A stretch of DNA of 64,000 nt from Bacteroidales bacterium UBA4772. Lineage in GTDB: Bacteria > Bacteroidota > Bacteroidia > Bacteroidales > VadinHA17. Positions 7,922 to 16,547 of the stretch are shown here, piece after piece. Position 1 is the first letter of the stretch; each line of letters begins with the position of its first letter. Position numbers and translations under genes: made by a program. The notes below the pieces were generated by a model. That model had not been told where the DNA came from and searched no databases. It worked only from the letters and a program-made list of their open reading frames with translations. The DNA is taken from contig DHHM01000011.1 of assembly GCA_002403305.1 (NCBI GenBank), positions 159,739-223,738 on the forward strand, written 5' to 3'.

Positions 7922-9250
7922 TCAGAGGGCCGCTACACGTTTGATGAGACTGCTGTATGTGTCACGCAGCCGTTTGAAGACCGTGTTGCCGGCGCGGATG
8001 AGTCTGCGTATCCTGAAGCCGCCGACAGTCCTGCTGTACAGCAGGAACCAGTTCCATGCCATGATGCCCAGGACGGGTACCATGAGGAAGGCAATTATTG
8101 CAAGCCACCACAGCTTTATAAAGATGAGTGCAAGTATCAGGTAGAGCGGACCGAAGATAAAGCTCAGGCCGAGAAAAAAGCCGTACCGTGCCGTGCTGAT
8201 GAAGGCAGGGTCTTTTGATTTGAGGGCCTGCAGGTAAGCTACCTGGAACATGAGGATGTTCAGAACGGCACCAAGGATGAAGAGAGGCACCGTCGTCAGC
8301 AGCAGCAACCCGGAGAGGATGAGCAATACGAGAGGATGCTTTTTCTTCCGCAACTGCCGGTAGGTCACATTGAGAGTGGTGGCCATGTCGCGGGCCTCCA
8401 GCGTATCATCGCACAGCTTCCTGTAAGCGTCAGGGTCTTCAGCCCTCAGTTCGTTGACCTTGCCTACCAGCCTCTGGTCGCGGAAGAGCTTCGGGTAGCG
8501 GATACTGTCACTGTATTTTTCGTTGACGATGTTACGCAGCTCGTTGATGGCGTCATAATCCTGCTCATCATCAATGTGTACCATCACCTTCTTCATCTCT
8601 GACGAGAGCCTGTCACGCAGTTCCACAATGGCCCCGTTGGGGTTCTCCCTGTAAGAGTCGTAATATTCTGAGACATGTATGGGATGACCGTAGATCACCG
8701 TGAGAACCTGTCTGAAGTGCCAGTAGTGGGAGTAGTCAAGTCCTACGGGAACGATGTTTATCTCCTGGCTGAAGCCTGAGGCCTCTGCGGTCTGGAAGGC
8801 GATACGGCAGATGCCCTTCTTGAGCTGTCTCAGTTTCCTGAATGTGGCATGGTTGCCCTCCGGAAGGATAACCACTCCGTTGCGGTTCTCCATGACCCTC
8901 AGGGTGTCACGGAAGGTGTCATCATTCTGTTTCAGGTTCTCAAAGCCATCCTTGAAGCGGTAGACCGGCAGCATTTTCAGCTTGTAGAGAATCCGTGCCA
9001 CCAACTTCTTTTTGAAGATATCTGCCCTGGCCAGAAAGATCAGCTGCCTGTCCAGTGTGCCGATCACGGCCATGGCATCCATCAGGGCATTCTGATGGTT
9101 GGGGGCCAGGATTGTCGGCACCGAGAAATCAAGATGCTCCCTGCCGTATGCCAGTACCTTGCGGTAAAAAATATAATTGTGCCACAGATCAACGTAATTC
9201 TTCAGTAGCTGATAGAAAATATCATACTTCTCAATGTTATGCTTGGCCAT
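7922..9250 (-). CDS. PlsC-like 1-acyl-glycerol-phosphate acyltransferase
   Basis: 442 residues. The acyltransferase core has NHQNALMD (about 51-58), a form with five rather than four residues between His and Asp, and LPEGNH (about 129-134). After a charged middle section, hydrophobic segments at about 305-340 and 355-400 anchor the protein in the membrane. This large form with a membrane C-terminus is common in Bacteroidota. It probably acylates lysophosphatidate or a related lipid. It is the first gene of the 9.25-6.0 kb reverse-strand operon. Confidence 0.85.
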   Translation of the reverse strand: MAKHNIEKYDIFYQLLKNYVDLWHNYIFYRKVLAYGREHLDFSVPTILAPNHQNALMDAMAVIGTLDRQLIFLARADIFKKKLVARILYKLKMLPVYRFKDGFENLKQNDDTFRDTLRVMENRNGVVILPEGNHATFRKLRQLKKGICRIAFQTAEASGFSQEINIVPVGLDYSHYWHFRQVLTVIYGHPIHVSEYYDSYRENPNGAIVELRDRLSSEMKKVMVHIDDEQDYDAINELRNIVNEKYSDSIRYPKLFRDQRLVGKVNELRAEDPDAYRKLCDDTLEARDMATTLNVTYRQLRKKKHPLVLLILSGLLLLTTVPLFILGAVLNILMFQVAYLQALKSKDPAFISTARYGFFLGLSFIFGPLYLILALIFIKLWWLAIIAFLMVPVLGIMAWNWFLLYSRTVGGFRIRRLIRAGNTVFKRLRDTYSSLIKRVAAL

Positions 9251-9413
9251 TCCGCAACTACGTTTAACTTATTGTTCCTGAAAAGGAAAGCCTCATGCTC
9301 TTCTGCTGACGAAGTTAGAAAAAGTTTTTCTGTGGCGGTTTAAAAAGCTGGTTCTTGAGTGTGACAGTGTTCATTTTAGGTATTTATACCACCCTGTTTA
9401 ACAGCAGTGTGAA

Positions 9414-9496
9414 CCAATAATTGAGAAAGTATTTCGGGTCTCTTCTGATGGCCGGGGAAATTACTGCATAAAATCCTCAGGATCTCCTCTGACGGC
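9414..9496 (-). repeat. Two decayed echoes of the hslR-like gene 3' end
   Basis: On the minus strand, 9496-9461 reads AVRGDPEDFMQ-stop and 9452-9414 reads AIRRDPKYFLNYW. Both align with the end of the adjacent S4-domain gene (RERRDLEDFLS-stop, 9593 side), sharing GAGGATTTT and the stop in the first copy. They lie in the 342-bp gap 9251-9592, where I see no other gene or RNA. Confidence 0.5.
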
Positions 9497-9592
9497 GAAA
9501 AAGATTGCTTTACCTAATTCACAGGTTTTGTGCCAATGCTCGGACATCTCACTTCAGAGAATGTGACGGGCCAACTTTAATGGTCAAAGAGA

Positions 9593-9976
9593 TTAACTCA
9601 GAAAATCCTCCAGGTCTCGTCTCTCCCTCTTTGTCGGGCGGCCGGTGCCGCGAGGCCTGTAGCCGGAGACTATCTTTCCCTGCAGCAGCTTGTTTTTCTC
9701 CTCCTCTGGTGTGAGGTCACTGATGTAGCCGGGGACCAGTTTTGCGCCCACCCTGCTTGGGGGAAGGGCCTTGACGAGGTAGCTGTATGTCACCGGGGGT
9801 TTTCTGACGAGCAGTGTGGCTCCTTCGCTGACAGGGTGAGACGGCTTGACGGTCTGCCCGTCGACCGTTACCCTTCCTTTCCGGCAGGCTTCGGTGGCGG
9901 CACTGCGTGAACTGAAGAGCCTGACATGCCAGAGGAATTTATCTATCCGTTCCCCCTTCTGAGTTGTCATCATCAA
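9593..9976 (-). CDS. hslR: S4-domain RNA-binding protein, Hsp15 (HslR)-like
   Basis: 127 residues. An S4 RNA-binding domain spans about 9-70 (ERIDKFLWHVRLFSSRSAAT, GRVTVDGQTVKPSHPV), followed by a basic tail (GRPTKRERRD). This is the arrangement of ribosome-associated Hsp15, which recycles 50S subunits carrying nascent chains. The reading frame starts with three Met codons 38 bp inside the end of pth, so the two are translationally coupled. It is the last gene of the prs-rplY-pth-hslR strand run. The exact start among the Met codons is uncertain. Confidence 0.85.
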   Translation of the reverse strand: MMMTTQKGERIDKFLWHVRLFSSRSAATEACRKGRVTVDGQTVKPSHPVSEGATLLVRKPPVTYSYLVKALPPSRVGAKLVPGYISDLTPEEEKNKLLQGKIVSGYRPRGTGRPTKRERRDLEDFLS

Positions 9977-10547
9977 GGGTTTTTCCTGCTTTGTTGTAGG
10001 CTGTCATGGTGAGTTCACACCCTGCTGTCACAAACGACTTTATCATGGTGACAGAGAGTGGCAGCCGCCTGTTTATAACAGCAAGCTCCTCATCGCTCCA
10101 TTCGCCCAGTACGTAATCCACCTGTCCGCCCCTGTGGAAACTGTCGCCTATGCCCAGGCGCAGACGGGCGTAGCCGGTTGTGCCGAGTGTTTCACTGATG
10201 CTTGCCAGGCCGTTGTGGCCTCCGTCGCCTCCTTTGGCTCTCAGCCTTATGCTGCCCGTGGGTATGGCTATGTCATCAGTGATCACCAGAAGATTTTCAA
10301 GCGGGATCTTTTCCCTGTTGAGCCAGTACCGCACAGCGTTGCCGCTGCGGTTCATCAGGGTGGTGGGCTTGAGGAGGATCAGCTGCGCATTCTTGTGTCG
10401 CATCTCCGCAATAAATCCGTAACGCCTGTCTTTAAAAACAATGCCGGATGCAGCAGCAACTGCATCCAGCACCATGAATCCGACGTTATGCCGTGTGTTT
10501 TTGTACTCTTCGCCTATGTTGCCAAGACCGGCGACAAGATACTTCAT
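9939..10547 (-). CDS. pth: Peptidyl-tRNA hydrolase
   Basis: Releases tRNA from prematurely dissociated peptidyl-tRNA. The 202-residue protein has the Pth family sites: Asn10 and catalytic His20 in GLGNIGEEYKNTRHNVGF, Asn66 and Asn70 in LMNRSGN, the Asp pair at about 91 (ITDDIAIP), and GGDGGHNGL around 107-114. It starts 2 bp after rplY ends and overlaps the hslR-like gene at its 3' end. Confidence 0.96.
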   Translation of the reverse strand: MKYLVAGLGNIGEEYKNTRHNVGFMVLDAVAAASGIVFKDRRYGFIAEMRHKNAQLILLKPTTLMNRSGNAVRYWLNREKIPLENLLVITDDIAIPTGSIRLRAKGGDGGHNGLASISETLGTTGYARLRLGIGDSFHRGGQVDYVLGEWSDEELAVINRRLPLSVTMIKSFVTAGCELTMTAYNKAGKTLDDDNSEGGTDR

Positions 10548-10549
10548 TG

Positions 10550-11182
10550 CTACTCTTCAGCGGCCTCTCCCTGCTCTTCAGCTGAAGCTTCACCAGCAGC
10601 TTCTTCACCCTCGGCGGTAATCCCCTCTTCCTTGAGTGATACTCTTGAAACAGCCACTGCAGCTACCATAGCGCGCTTGTTGTCAATAATCTCAAGCTTG
10701 TCATATGAGAGGTCTCCGATCTTGATTGACTGTCCTATCTGAAGTTTGGTAATATCAATATTGAGATGATCGGGAAGATCCGCAGCCAGGCCCCTGACCC
10801 GCAGGGATCTGCGCTTGATCCTGAGTTTGCCGCCTGCCTTCACCCCGGCAGATTCGCCAGTGATCTTTATCGGGATATTGATTGTAACAGGCTTTTTGTC
10901 ACTTACCTCAATGAAGTCGATGTGCAGCAGCTTGTCGCTGACAGGGTGGAACTGCAGATCCTTCATTACAGCATTGTAACTCTTTCCGTCGATGATAAGA
11001 TTGACAAGATATACTTCCGGTGTGTACACCAGCTTGCGGAAGGCATTCTCATGCGCATAAAAATGCAGGTTTTCCTCTCCTCCGTACATTACGCACGGCA
11101 CATTATTTTCCGCCCTGAGGCTGTTGGAACTCTTCTTGCCGAAATGATCACGTGAGGCGGCTTTGATCTCGATACTTTTCAT
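10550..11182 (-). CDS. rplY: Ribosomal protein bL25 (CTC/TL5 form)
   Basis: 210-residue 50S protein binding 5S rRNA. The N-terminal L25 domain (about 1-90) is followed by the TL5-type beta domain (about 95-185). The extreme C-terminus is an acidic Glu/Ala tail (from about 190), common in Bacteroidota. The prs-rplY-pth order is conserved in many bacteria and is seen here; the gap to prs is 99 bp. Confidence 0.96.
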   Translation of the reverse strand: MKSIEIKAASRDHFGKKSSNSLRAENNVPCVMYGGEENLHFYAHENAFRKLVYTPEVYLVNLIIDGKSYNAVMKDLQFHPVSDKLLHIDFIEVSDKKPVTINIPIKITGESAGVKAGGKLRIKRRSLRVRGLAADLPDHLNIDITKLQIGQSIKIGDLSYDKLEIIDNKRAMVAAVAVSRVSLKEEGITAEGEEAAGEASAEEQGEAAEE

Positions 11183-11281
11183 TAGTCTTTAATTTGTTGT
11201 GCTACTCAAGGTTGTATGCCATGCAACCTCCCATCACACGTTTGACGTTTTTAAATTGGCCTGCAAATATAGCTAAAAAGC

Positions 11282-12220
11282 TTAAAATACAAAACCGGTG
11301 CTAATGGAACTGTTTGTATAGACCGCTTTTATTGCCTCAGCGAAGATCTCGCTGACGGATAGAATCTTAATTTTTTCCGACTGTCTGAGAAGTGGTATGC
11401 TGTCGGTGACCACCAGCTCCTCGAGGGGGGAAGCCTCAATCTTCTCCACTGCATCGCCGGAGAGCACAGGGTGTGTTGCCAGGGCCCTGACGCTCAGCGC
11501 ACCGCGGTCTTTCATAACCGTGGCGGCAAAGGTGAGAGTGCCCGCGGTGTCAACAAGATCGTCAATGATAACCACATGTCGGCCCTCCACCTCGCCTATC
11601 ACTGAGATCTCTTCCACCACGTTGGGTTTTTTTCTCAGCTTGTAGCAGAGTACCAGCTCACTCTGCAGGTAACGGGCGTAGGCGTTGGCTCTCTTCGACC
11701 CTCCCATATCAGGTGCCGAGACCGTGAGGTTGGGAAGGTTGAGGTTCCGGATGTAGGGGGCAAAGAGGGCAGAGCCGAAGAGATGGTCAACGGGCACATC
11801 AAAGAAACCCTGGATCTGATCGGCATGCAGGTCTATTGTAATAATACGGTCAACACCTGCCTTGGTCAGCAGGTCGGCTGTCAGCTTGGCCCCCAGGGAG
11901 ACTCTGGGCCTGTCTTTGCGGTCCTGCCTCGCGAAACCATAATAGGGGATGACGGCATTGACCTTGTATGCCGATGCTCTCTTGGCAGCATCGATCATCA
12001 GGAGCAGCTCCATGAGATTCTCTGCCGGAGGGTTGGTTGACTGAATGATGAAGACATGGCAGCCCCTGACCGATTCGTCAAAGCACGGCTGAAACTCACC
12101 ATCACTGAAACTGAGCAGCGTACTCTTGCCAAGCTCAATACCAAGATGACCGGCGATTCTTTTTGCTATTGTCAGTGAAGAGGTGCATGAAAAGATCTTA
12201 AAGGGAGGTCTGCCATTCAT
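11282..12220 (-). CDS. prs: Ribose-phosphate pyrophosphokinase
   Basis: Makes PRPP from ribose-5-phosphate and ATP for nucleotide, His and Trp synthesis. 312 residues, normal length. It shows the N-terminal FSDGEFQP, the RQDRKDRPRVSLGAKL flexible loop, the DLHADQIQGFF segment and the PRPP-binding loop VIIDDLVDTAGT (about 218-229). An ATGATT/AATCAT inverted repeat lies about 52 bp upstream of the start codon. Confidence 0.97.
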   Translation of the reverse strand: MNGRPPFKIFSCTSSLTIAKRIAGHLGIELGKSTLLSFSDGEFQPCFDESVRGCHVFIIQSTNPPAENLMELLLMIDAAKRASAYKVNAVIPYYGFARQDRKDRPRVSLGAKLTADLLTKAGVDRIITIDLHADQIQGFFDVPVDHLFGSALFAPYIRNLNLPNLTVSAPDMGGSKRANAYARYLQSELVLCYKLRKKPNVVEEISVIGEVEGRHVVIIDDLVDTAGTLTFAATVMKDRGALSVRALATHPVLSGDAVEKIEASPLEELVVTDSIPLLRQSEKIKILSVSEIFAEAIKAVYTNSSISTGFVF

Positions 12221-12271
12221 ATCGGAGAAATTTGACGGTTATTTTCTGGATGATGGGGTAAAATTAATATT

Positions 12272-12287
12272 AATGATTCAAATCATT
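12272..12287. promoter_or_regulatory. Inverted repeat AATGATT-CA-AATCATT (possible operator)
   Basis: Perfect 7-2-7 inverted repeat between engB and prs, overlapping the engB stop codon. It has the same core (ATGATTnnAATCAT) as the site before korA at 24974. The core TGAT-N4-ATCA resembles CRP/FNR-family sites. No regulator is identified in the window. Confidence 0.4.
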
Positions 12288-12909
12288 TTTCTCTGCCGAA
12301 AAATATCATGTTTTTGGCGATATATTCAAGCAGTTCCTCCTTACCCGTCCCCTTTGTGGCGGAAGTGACGAATGAAGGGGGGAGGCTCTCCCACCTCTCA
12401 AGCATGACCCTGTCATGGACTGTCCTGATCCTTTCACCCTCAGCATCAGAGAGCTTGTCACTCTTGGTGAAGACTCTGGCGAAGGGAACGCCGTTGAGCG
12501 CCAGCCTCTCCATGAAGTCCAGGTCGGCCGCCATGGGCTCATGCCTGCCATCTATCAGCACAAAGAGTGATATCAGGTTCTCACGGTGGGTAATGTATGA
12601 TGTGAAAAGTCTATCCCACTCGGCCCTCATCTTCTGTGACACCCGTGCGTAACCGTAACCGGGGAGGTCGACCAGATACCAGCTGTCATTGATCAGGAAG
12701 TGGTTTATTAACTGTGTCTTGCCGGGGTGACCTGATATTTTTGCCAGCCCCTTCCTTGATACCAGCATGTTCAGGAGTAACGACTTGCCTACGTTTGACC
12801 TTCCGGTGAAGGCAAACTCCGGCAGGTCAGGCGGAGGCAGCTGGCTGATCCTGGCGCTGCTTTTGACATAAACAGCTGACCCGATTCCAGTTGGAGGCGC
12901 CTCTGACAT
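12283..12909 (-). CDS. engB: Ribosome-biogenesis GTPase EngB/YsxC
   Basis: 208-residue GTPase required for 50S assembly. G1 is GRSNVGKS (36-43), the G2 region is HPGKTQLINHF, G3 is DLPGYG (81-86), and G4 is TKSD (about 146). It lies 7 bp after the YwqK-like lipoprotein gene on the same strand, and prs follows 62 bp downstream. Confidence 0.95.
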   Translation of the reverse strand: MSEAPPTGIGSAVYVKSSARISQLPPPDLPEFAFTGRSNVGKSLLLNMLVSRKGLAKISGHPGKTQLINHFLINDSWYLVDLPGYGYARVSQKMRAEWDRLFTSYITHRENLISLFVLIDGRHEPMAADLDFMERLALNGVPFARVFTKSDKLSDAEGERIRTVHDRVMLERWESLPPSFVTSATKGTGKEELLEYIAKNMIFFGREK

Positions 12910-12916
12910 CAGGGCT

Positions 12917-13678
12917 TCAGTTTAAATCCTTGTACGGTAACGGTATGGCCAGCCGGTAGTAGAGCCTGTTGCCAAAGCGGGTGAGATAAGCGGCGACGAC
13001 AACTACGGAGTCGGCACTGTGACCCGGGCTCTTCTTAAGGTCAAGGTACCCGGTGGTGGCAGTCTGCAGCAGCAACGTGAGTGAGTCAAGGTCAACCAGG
13101 CCGTTGACGTAGTCACCCCTGTAGTACTTAACGTTCTCAGCCAGGTCTGACATCTCGATGAATATCTTGTAAACGCCGCGCTCATCGTAGAGGTCGTTGA
13201 CCCTGTATGTCACCTCCGGGTAGTCTGTCACCCTGGTTCCGTTCATCATATTCTCCTCCAGGCCGGGAAGCCGTTTTCCGTCGACATAGTCGAGTTTGGC
13301 CTTGACGCGGCCGCTTTTGTAGTACTGTATCTGTGAGCCGCTGATGGTGTCATTCACATAGGGGGTAATCCTGAAAAGCTTGCTGTCAGGATAGTACCAC
13401 CTCGCTTCGCCGTTCTTCTTGTCGCCAGAATAGGGTATCTCCTGTTCGATGACACCACCCTTGTAAAAGGTGCGGGTGATGCCCTCCCTGACTCCGTTTT
13501 TGTATTCGACCTCCTTGACCCTGACATCATCCCTGATGTAGTTCCTGATGCCGGTGAAGCCTGTATCGGGCTGATGCCCTGCCTTTCTGCTTCTTCCGCT
13601 ATCTCCGGTGCCACTGCCACACGATGCGGCGAGCAGCATTATGATTGTGATTGTAATAGATAGAATCTGTTTCATCAT
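12917..13678 (-). CDS. YwqK/MORN-like lipoprotein
   Basis: A lipoprotein of about 253 residues: hydrophobic signal ending at LAASC, then repeats of the YwqK/MORN-like type with the pattern YKNG-x-REGIT, YYKGGVIEQEIPY, KNGEARWYYPD and YKSGRVKAKLDY. Such proteins are often annotated as toxin-antitoxin YwqK-like antitoxins, but with a lipoprotein signal an envelope role is more likely. The frame opens at 13696; Met7 (13678) or Met8 (13675) gives a normal signal peptide. Confidence 0.75.
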   Translation of the reverse strand: MMKQILSITITIIMLLAASCGSGTGDSGRSRKAGHQPDTGFTGIRNYIRDDVRVKEVEYKNGVREGITRTFYKGGVIEQEIPYSGDKKNGEARWYYPDSKLFRITPYVNDTISGSQIQYYKSGRVKAKLDYVDGKRLPGLEENMMNGTRVTDYPEVTYRVNDLYDERGVYKIFIEMSDLAENVKYYRGDYVNGLVDLDSLTLLLQTATTGYLDLKKSPGHSADSVVVVAAYLTRFGNRLYYRLAIPLPYKDLN

Positions 13679-13728
13679 ATAATATTTTAATTTCAATGGT
13701 ATGATAGCCTGTTCCGATTTATCGGGAG

Positions 13729-13787
13729 AACCTCCATGTAGTTGATTATTATACTACTGTGTTTGAGTATGTAAATACACGGAGGTT
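13729..13787. repeat. Long-loop inverted repeat between manA and the YwqK-like gene
   Basis: 13729-13740 (AACCTCCATGTA) pairs with 13776-13787 (TACACGGAGGTT) at 11 of 12 positions, with a 35-nt loop. It lies in the 127-bp gap downstream of manA and upstream of the lipoprotein gene, so it could be a terminator, an attenuator or a regulatory structure. Confidence 0.45.
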
Positions 13788-13805
13788 TCATGTCAGCTCT
13801 TATTA

Positions 13806-14786
13806 TTAAGGTATATATACTTCCAGGAGAGTAGCACTGCCCTGGGGAATAAGTGTCACACTGTCGGCTGAGGCAGGTATCAGTATTGTCTCACCGGCCC
13901 TAACCTCTTCGGTATGGCCGAGACAGTCAATGACAGCCATGCTCCCGGTGCAGATGTAAATCACAAAGGAGTCTGTAAGGCTTAGGTCTTTTATCAGGGG
14001 CCTGTCAAACTGCAGCAGGCTGGTGCGGAAATATTCGCACTCTGCCAGCATAACAGCCTGGTTTATCTCCGGTGTTATCCTGATGAGTCCGGTATCGTCC
14101 CTGTCAAAGTCAATGGCATCAAGGGCCAGCTCAGTGTGCATCTCTCTTGGCCTGCCATCATCGTCAACGCGGTCCCAGTCATAGATGCGGTAGGTGACGT
14201 CAGAGGTCTGCTGTATCTCTGCCAGCAGCACGCCGGCACCTATAGCATGAACTGTCCCTGCCGGGATAAAGAAGGCATCGCCCGGGAATACCGGTGTGGC
14301 ATTGATGATTCCGGCAACTGTACTGTCAGCCAGGTGAGCGAGATACTCCTCCCTGCCGGTCTTCTTTCTGAAACCTGTATAAATCAGCGCCCCGGGTTCG
14401 GCATCTATCACATACCACATCTCCGTCTTGCCCCAGGCATGGTGTCTCTCCGAGGCCAGTGAATCATCAGGGTGAACCTGTATGGAGAGGGTGTCGCGGG
14501 CATCAATCAGCTTGACAAGCAGGGGGAACTCCCTGGCGTACTTATCCCATACATGATCTCCTATCAGGTCACCCATATATACCTCTGCTATCTCCTCCAG
14601 GCTGTTGCCCTTGAGAAAACCGTTGTCTGCCACAGAGCTTGCACCTGTTATTCCGTTGATCTCCCAGCTTTCTCCAACCCTGGCATCAGCGTCGGCCTTT
14701 TTGCCGAACCGCTCACGCAGGGTACTGCCACCCCAGAGCGTCTCCTTAAGTATTGGCCTGAACCTGATGGGATAGAGTGTGCTCAT
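13806..14786 (-). CDS. manA: Class I mannose-6-phosphate isomerase
   Basis: Interconverts mannose-6-phosphate and fructose-6-phosphate. The 326-residue cupin-type enzyme resembles the short Bacillus-like form. It has the KETLWGGSTL start, IQVHPDDSLA (zinc His), KTEMWYVIDAEPGA (zinc Glu), and FIPAGTVHAIGAGVLLAEIQ (zinc His and active site). It ends with a beta-rich C-terminal cupin half. It follows the Dabb gene by 2 bp. Confidence 0.93.
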   Translation of the reverse strand: MSTLYPIRFRPILKETLWGGSTLRERFGKKADADARVGESWEINGITGASSVADNGFLKGNSLEEIAEVYMGDLIGDHVWDKYAREFPLLVKLIDARDTLSIQVHPDDSLASERHHAWGKTEMWYVIDAEPGALIYTGFRKKTGREEYLAHLADSTVAGIINATPVFPGDAFFIPAGTVHAIGAGVLLAEIQQTSDVTYRIYDWDRVDDDGRPREMHTELALDAIDFDRDDTGLIRITPEINQAVMLAECEYFRTSLLQFDRPLIKDLSLTDSFVIYICTGSMAVIDCLGHTEEVRAGETILIPASADSVTLIPQGSATLLEVYIP

Positions 14787-14788
14787 AA

Positions 14789-15091
14789 TCAGATGATGTA
14801 ATCAACAACTACCTTGGCTTTCTTTATGGCTTTCGCCGCCGCCACGGCTCCGCGGTGAGGCTCGCTCACCTGGTAACGTTTCAGATCCTCACGGGAGGCA
14901 AAAGTAGCATCTATTACAAAATCGCCGTAATGGTCATCTTCGGTGATGTTAACACCTGTACGGTATTCAATGATATAGTCGAGCCTGTTGCATACCGGAC
15001 CAAAAAACTCCTTCAACTTTCGTACGGACTCTTCCTTCTCCCCGGGAGCCAGGGGAGGGGTAAGTTTAAAGATCACGATGTGTTTTACCAT
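14789..15091 (-). CDS. Dabb-family (stress-responsive A/B barrel) protein
   Basis: 100-residue protein of the dimeric alpha-beta barrel superfamily: MVKHIVIFKLTPP start, central EYRTGVNITEDD and a FVIDATFASREDLKRYQ segment, closing with the conserved V-V-D-Y strand. Family members are small dimeric enzymes or stress proteins with no common substrate. It is divergent from udk, with a 40-bp shared promoter region. Confidence 0.85.
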   Translation of the reverse strand: MVKHIVIFKLTPPLAPGEKEESVRKLKEFFGPVCNRLDYIIEYRTGVNITEDDHYGDFVIDATFASREDLKRYQVSEPHRGAVAAAKAIKKAKVVVDYII

Positions 15092-15104
15092 ACGGATAAT
15101 TTGC

Positions 15105-15112
15105 TACTTTTG
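15105..15112 (+). promoter_or_regulatory. -7 box TACTTTTG for udk
   Basis: Exact TAnnTTTG with a TTTT stretch 18 bp upstream as a weak -33. Predicted transcription start is about 15118, 14 nt before the udk ATG. Confidence 0.5.
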
Positions 15113-15131
15113 GTACAAAAATACACTTTTT

Positions 15132-15740
15132 ATGCTTATTGTCGGGATAGCCGGAGGAACAGGATCGGGAAAGACGACCGTTGTACGAAAGCTTATTGAT
15201 ATGCTCCCTCCGGGAGAGGTGGTGATTCTGCCGCAGGACAGCTACTACAGGGATAACAGCCACATATCCGTGGAGGAGAGGCAGAAGATCAACTTTGACC
15301 ATCCCGATTCGGTAGAGTGGCCGCTGCTCATTTCACACCTTAAAGAGCTGAGAGCCGGCCGTCCGATAGAGATGCCGATCTATTCCTATCTCACCTGTGT
15401 AAGGTCTCCGGAGACAATCCCCGTCAAGCCTGCCGAGGTGGTGGTGGTGGAGGGGATACTTGTGCTAGTCGATGCCGGCCTCCGTCAGATGCTTGACATC
15501 AAGGTATTTGTTGATGCTGATGCCGATGACCGGCTGGGGCGGGTGATACAGCGTGACATCGTGGAGCGTGGGCGTTCGGTACTGAAAGTGCTGGAGCGTT
15601 ACAATGAGACAGTCAAACCGTCACACCTGCAGTTCATCGAGCCCTCGAAAAGATATGCCGATATAATCATTCCCGGCGGGGGCGAGAACCTGGTGGGTAT
15701 TGATGTTCTCCGCACCATCGTCGAGAAACATCTCAGGTAA
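15132..15740 (+). CDS. udk: Uridine kinase
   Basis: Phosphorylates uridine and cytidine in pyrimidine salvage. 202 residues with Walker A GGTGSGKTT (about 8-16), PQDSYYRD, NFDHPDSVEW and VVVEGILVL, all standard for Udk. The frame is open from 14988, but ATG 15132 gives the family N-terminus MLIVGIAGG and follows a good -7 box. It converges on pdxJ with 7 bp between stop codons. Confidence 0.96.
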   Translation: MLIVGIAGGTGSGKTTVVRKLIDMLPPGEVVILPQDSYYRDNSHISVEERQKINFDHPDSVEWPLLISHLKELRAGRPIEMPIYSYLTCVRSPETIPVKPAEVVVVEGILVLVDAGLRQMLDIKVFVDADADDRLGRVIQRDIVERGRSVLKVLERYNETVKPSHLQFIEPSKRYADIIIPGGGENLVGIDVLRTIVEKHLR

Positions 15741-15747
15741 GCTATTC

Positions 15748-16467
15748 TCAGCTCCGTCTCAGCTCGCGGAGATACATCTGAATGGTGTTCTCAAGCCCGT
15801 ACCAGAGTGCATCCGATATCAGGGCATGGCCTATCGACACCTCCTCAAGCCAAGGTATGTTGCCGTGGAGCCATGCCAGGTTGACAAGGTCAAGGTCGTG
15901 ACCTGCATTGACACCCAGTCCTGCCTCACGGGCTATCTCCGCCGCCCTGACAAAGGGAGCCACGGCGGCCTCCCTGCCGGCACTGTACATGGCTGCGTAC
16001 GGCTCGGTGTACAGCTCTATACGGTCAGTGCCGGTGCGTGCGGCATATTCAATCATCTCCGGGTCGGTGCCGGTAAATATGGAGGTGCGTATTCCCTTCT
16101 CATGAAAACGTGCAATCACATCGGTGAGGAAAGAGAGGTTGGTCCTGGTGTCCCACCCTGCATTGGAGGTGACGGCGTCATGAGCGTCAGGCACCAGCGT
16201 TACCTGGTCAGGAAGGTTATCCAGCACCAGCTTCATAAACCGCTCCTCAGGATTGCCCTCGATGTTGTATTCCGTGGTGATGACCTCCTTTATCACCGGC
16301 ACATCCCTGTACATTATATGCCTCTCATCAGGCCTTGGATGTACGGTGATGCCCTCGGCGCCAAAAGCCTGGCACTTCACTGCCGCCAGCCTCACATCAG
16401 GCACATTGCCTCCCCGGGCATTGCGCAGCGTGGCAATCTTGTTTATGTTAACACTCAGTCGCGTCAT
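15748..16467 (-). CDS. pdxJ: Pyridoxine 5'-phosphate synthase
   Basis: Condenses 1-deoxyxylulose-5-phosphate with aminoacetone-3-phosphate in DXP-dependent vitamin B6 synthesis. 239-residue TIM barrel with the typical start MTRLSVNINKIATLRNARGG, GITVHPRPDERHI, and GLGVNAGHDLDLVN. The frame extends to 16494, but the ATG at 16467 matches the family, has GGAG 8-9 nt before it, and lies about 20 nt after the predicted transcript start. Confidence 0.96.
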   Translation of the reverse strand: MTRLSVNINKIATLRNARGGNVPDVRLAAVKCQAFGAEGITVHPRPDERHIMYRDVPVIKEVITTEYNIEGNPEERFMKLVLDNLPDQVTLVPDAHDAVTSNAGWDTRTNLSFLTDVIARFHEKGIRTSIFTGTDPEMIEYAARTGTDRIELYTEPYAAMYSAGREAAVAPFVRAAEIAREAGLGVNAGHDLDLVNLAWLHGNIPWLEEVSIGHALISDALWYGLENTIQMYLRELRRS

Positions 16468-16491
16468 GATATTATCTCCTGTTTGAGAGTG

Positions 16492-16499
16492 CAAAGTTA
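16492..16499 (-). promoter_or_regulatory. -7 box TAACTTTG for pdxJ
   Basis: Exact TAnnTTTG on the minus strand. The predicted start near 16486 leaves a 20-nt leader. A related box, TACTTTTA (16520-16527, plus strand), probably serves the divergent CBS gene. Confidence 0.5.
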
Positions 16500-16547
16500 G
16501 AAGGATACATAGTTTTTTGTACTTTTAATCGAAATTTGACCCGCGGA

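Noticed and set aside
12917..13678. Toxin-antitoxin pair based on YwqK similarity
   Set aside because: The protein has a lipoprotein signal and no adjacent toxin gene; neighbours are engB and manA.
14988..15131. N-terminal extension of udk
   Set aside because: Runs antisense through the Dabb gene and over the udk promoter; family members start at MLIVGI.
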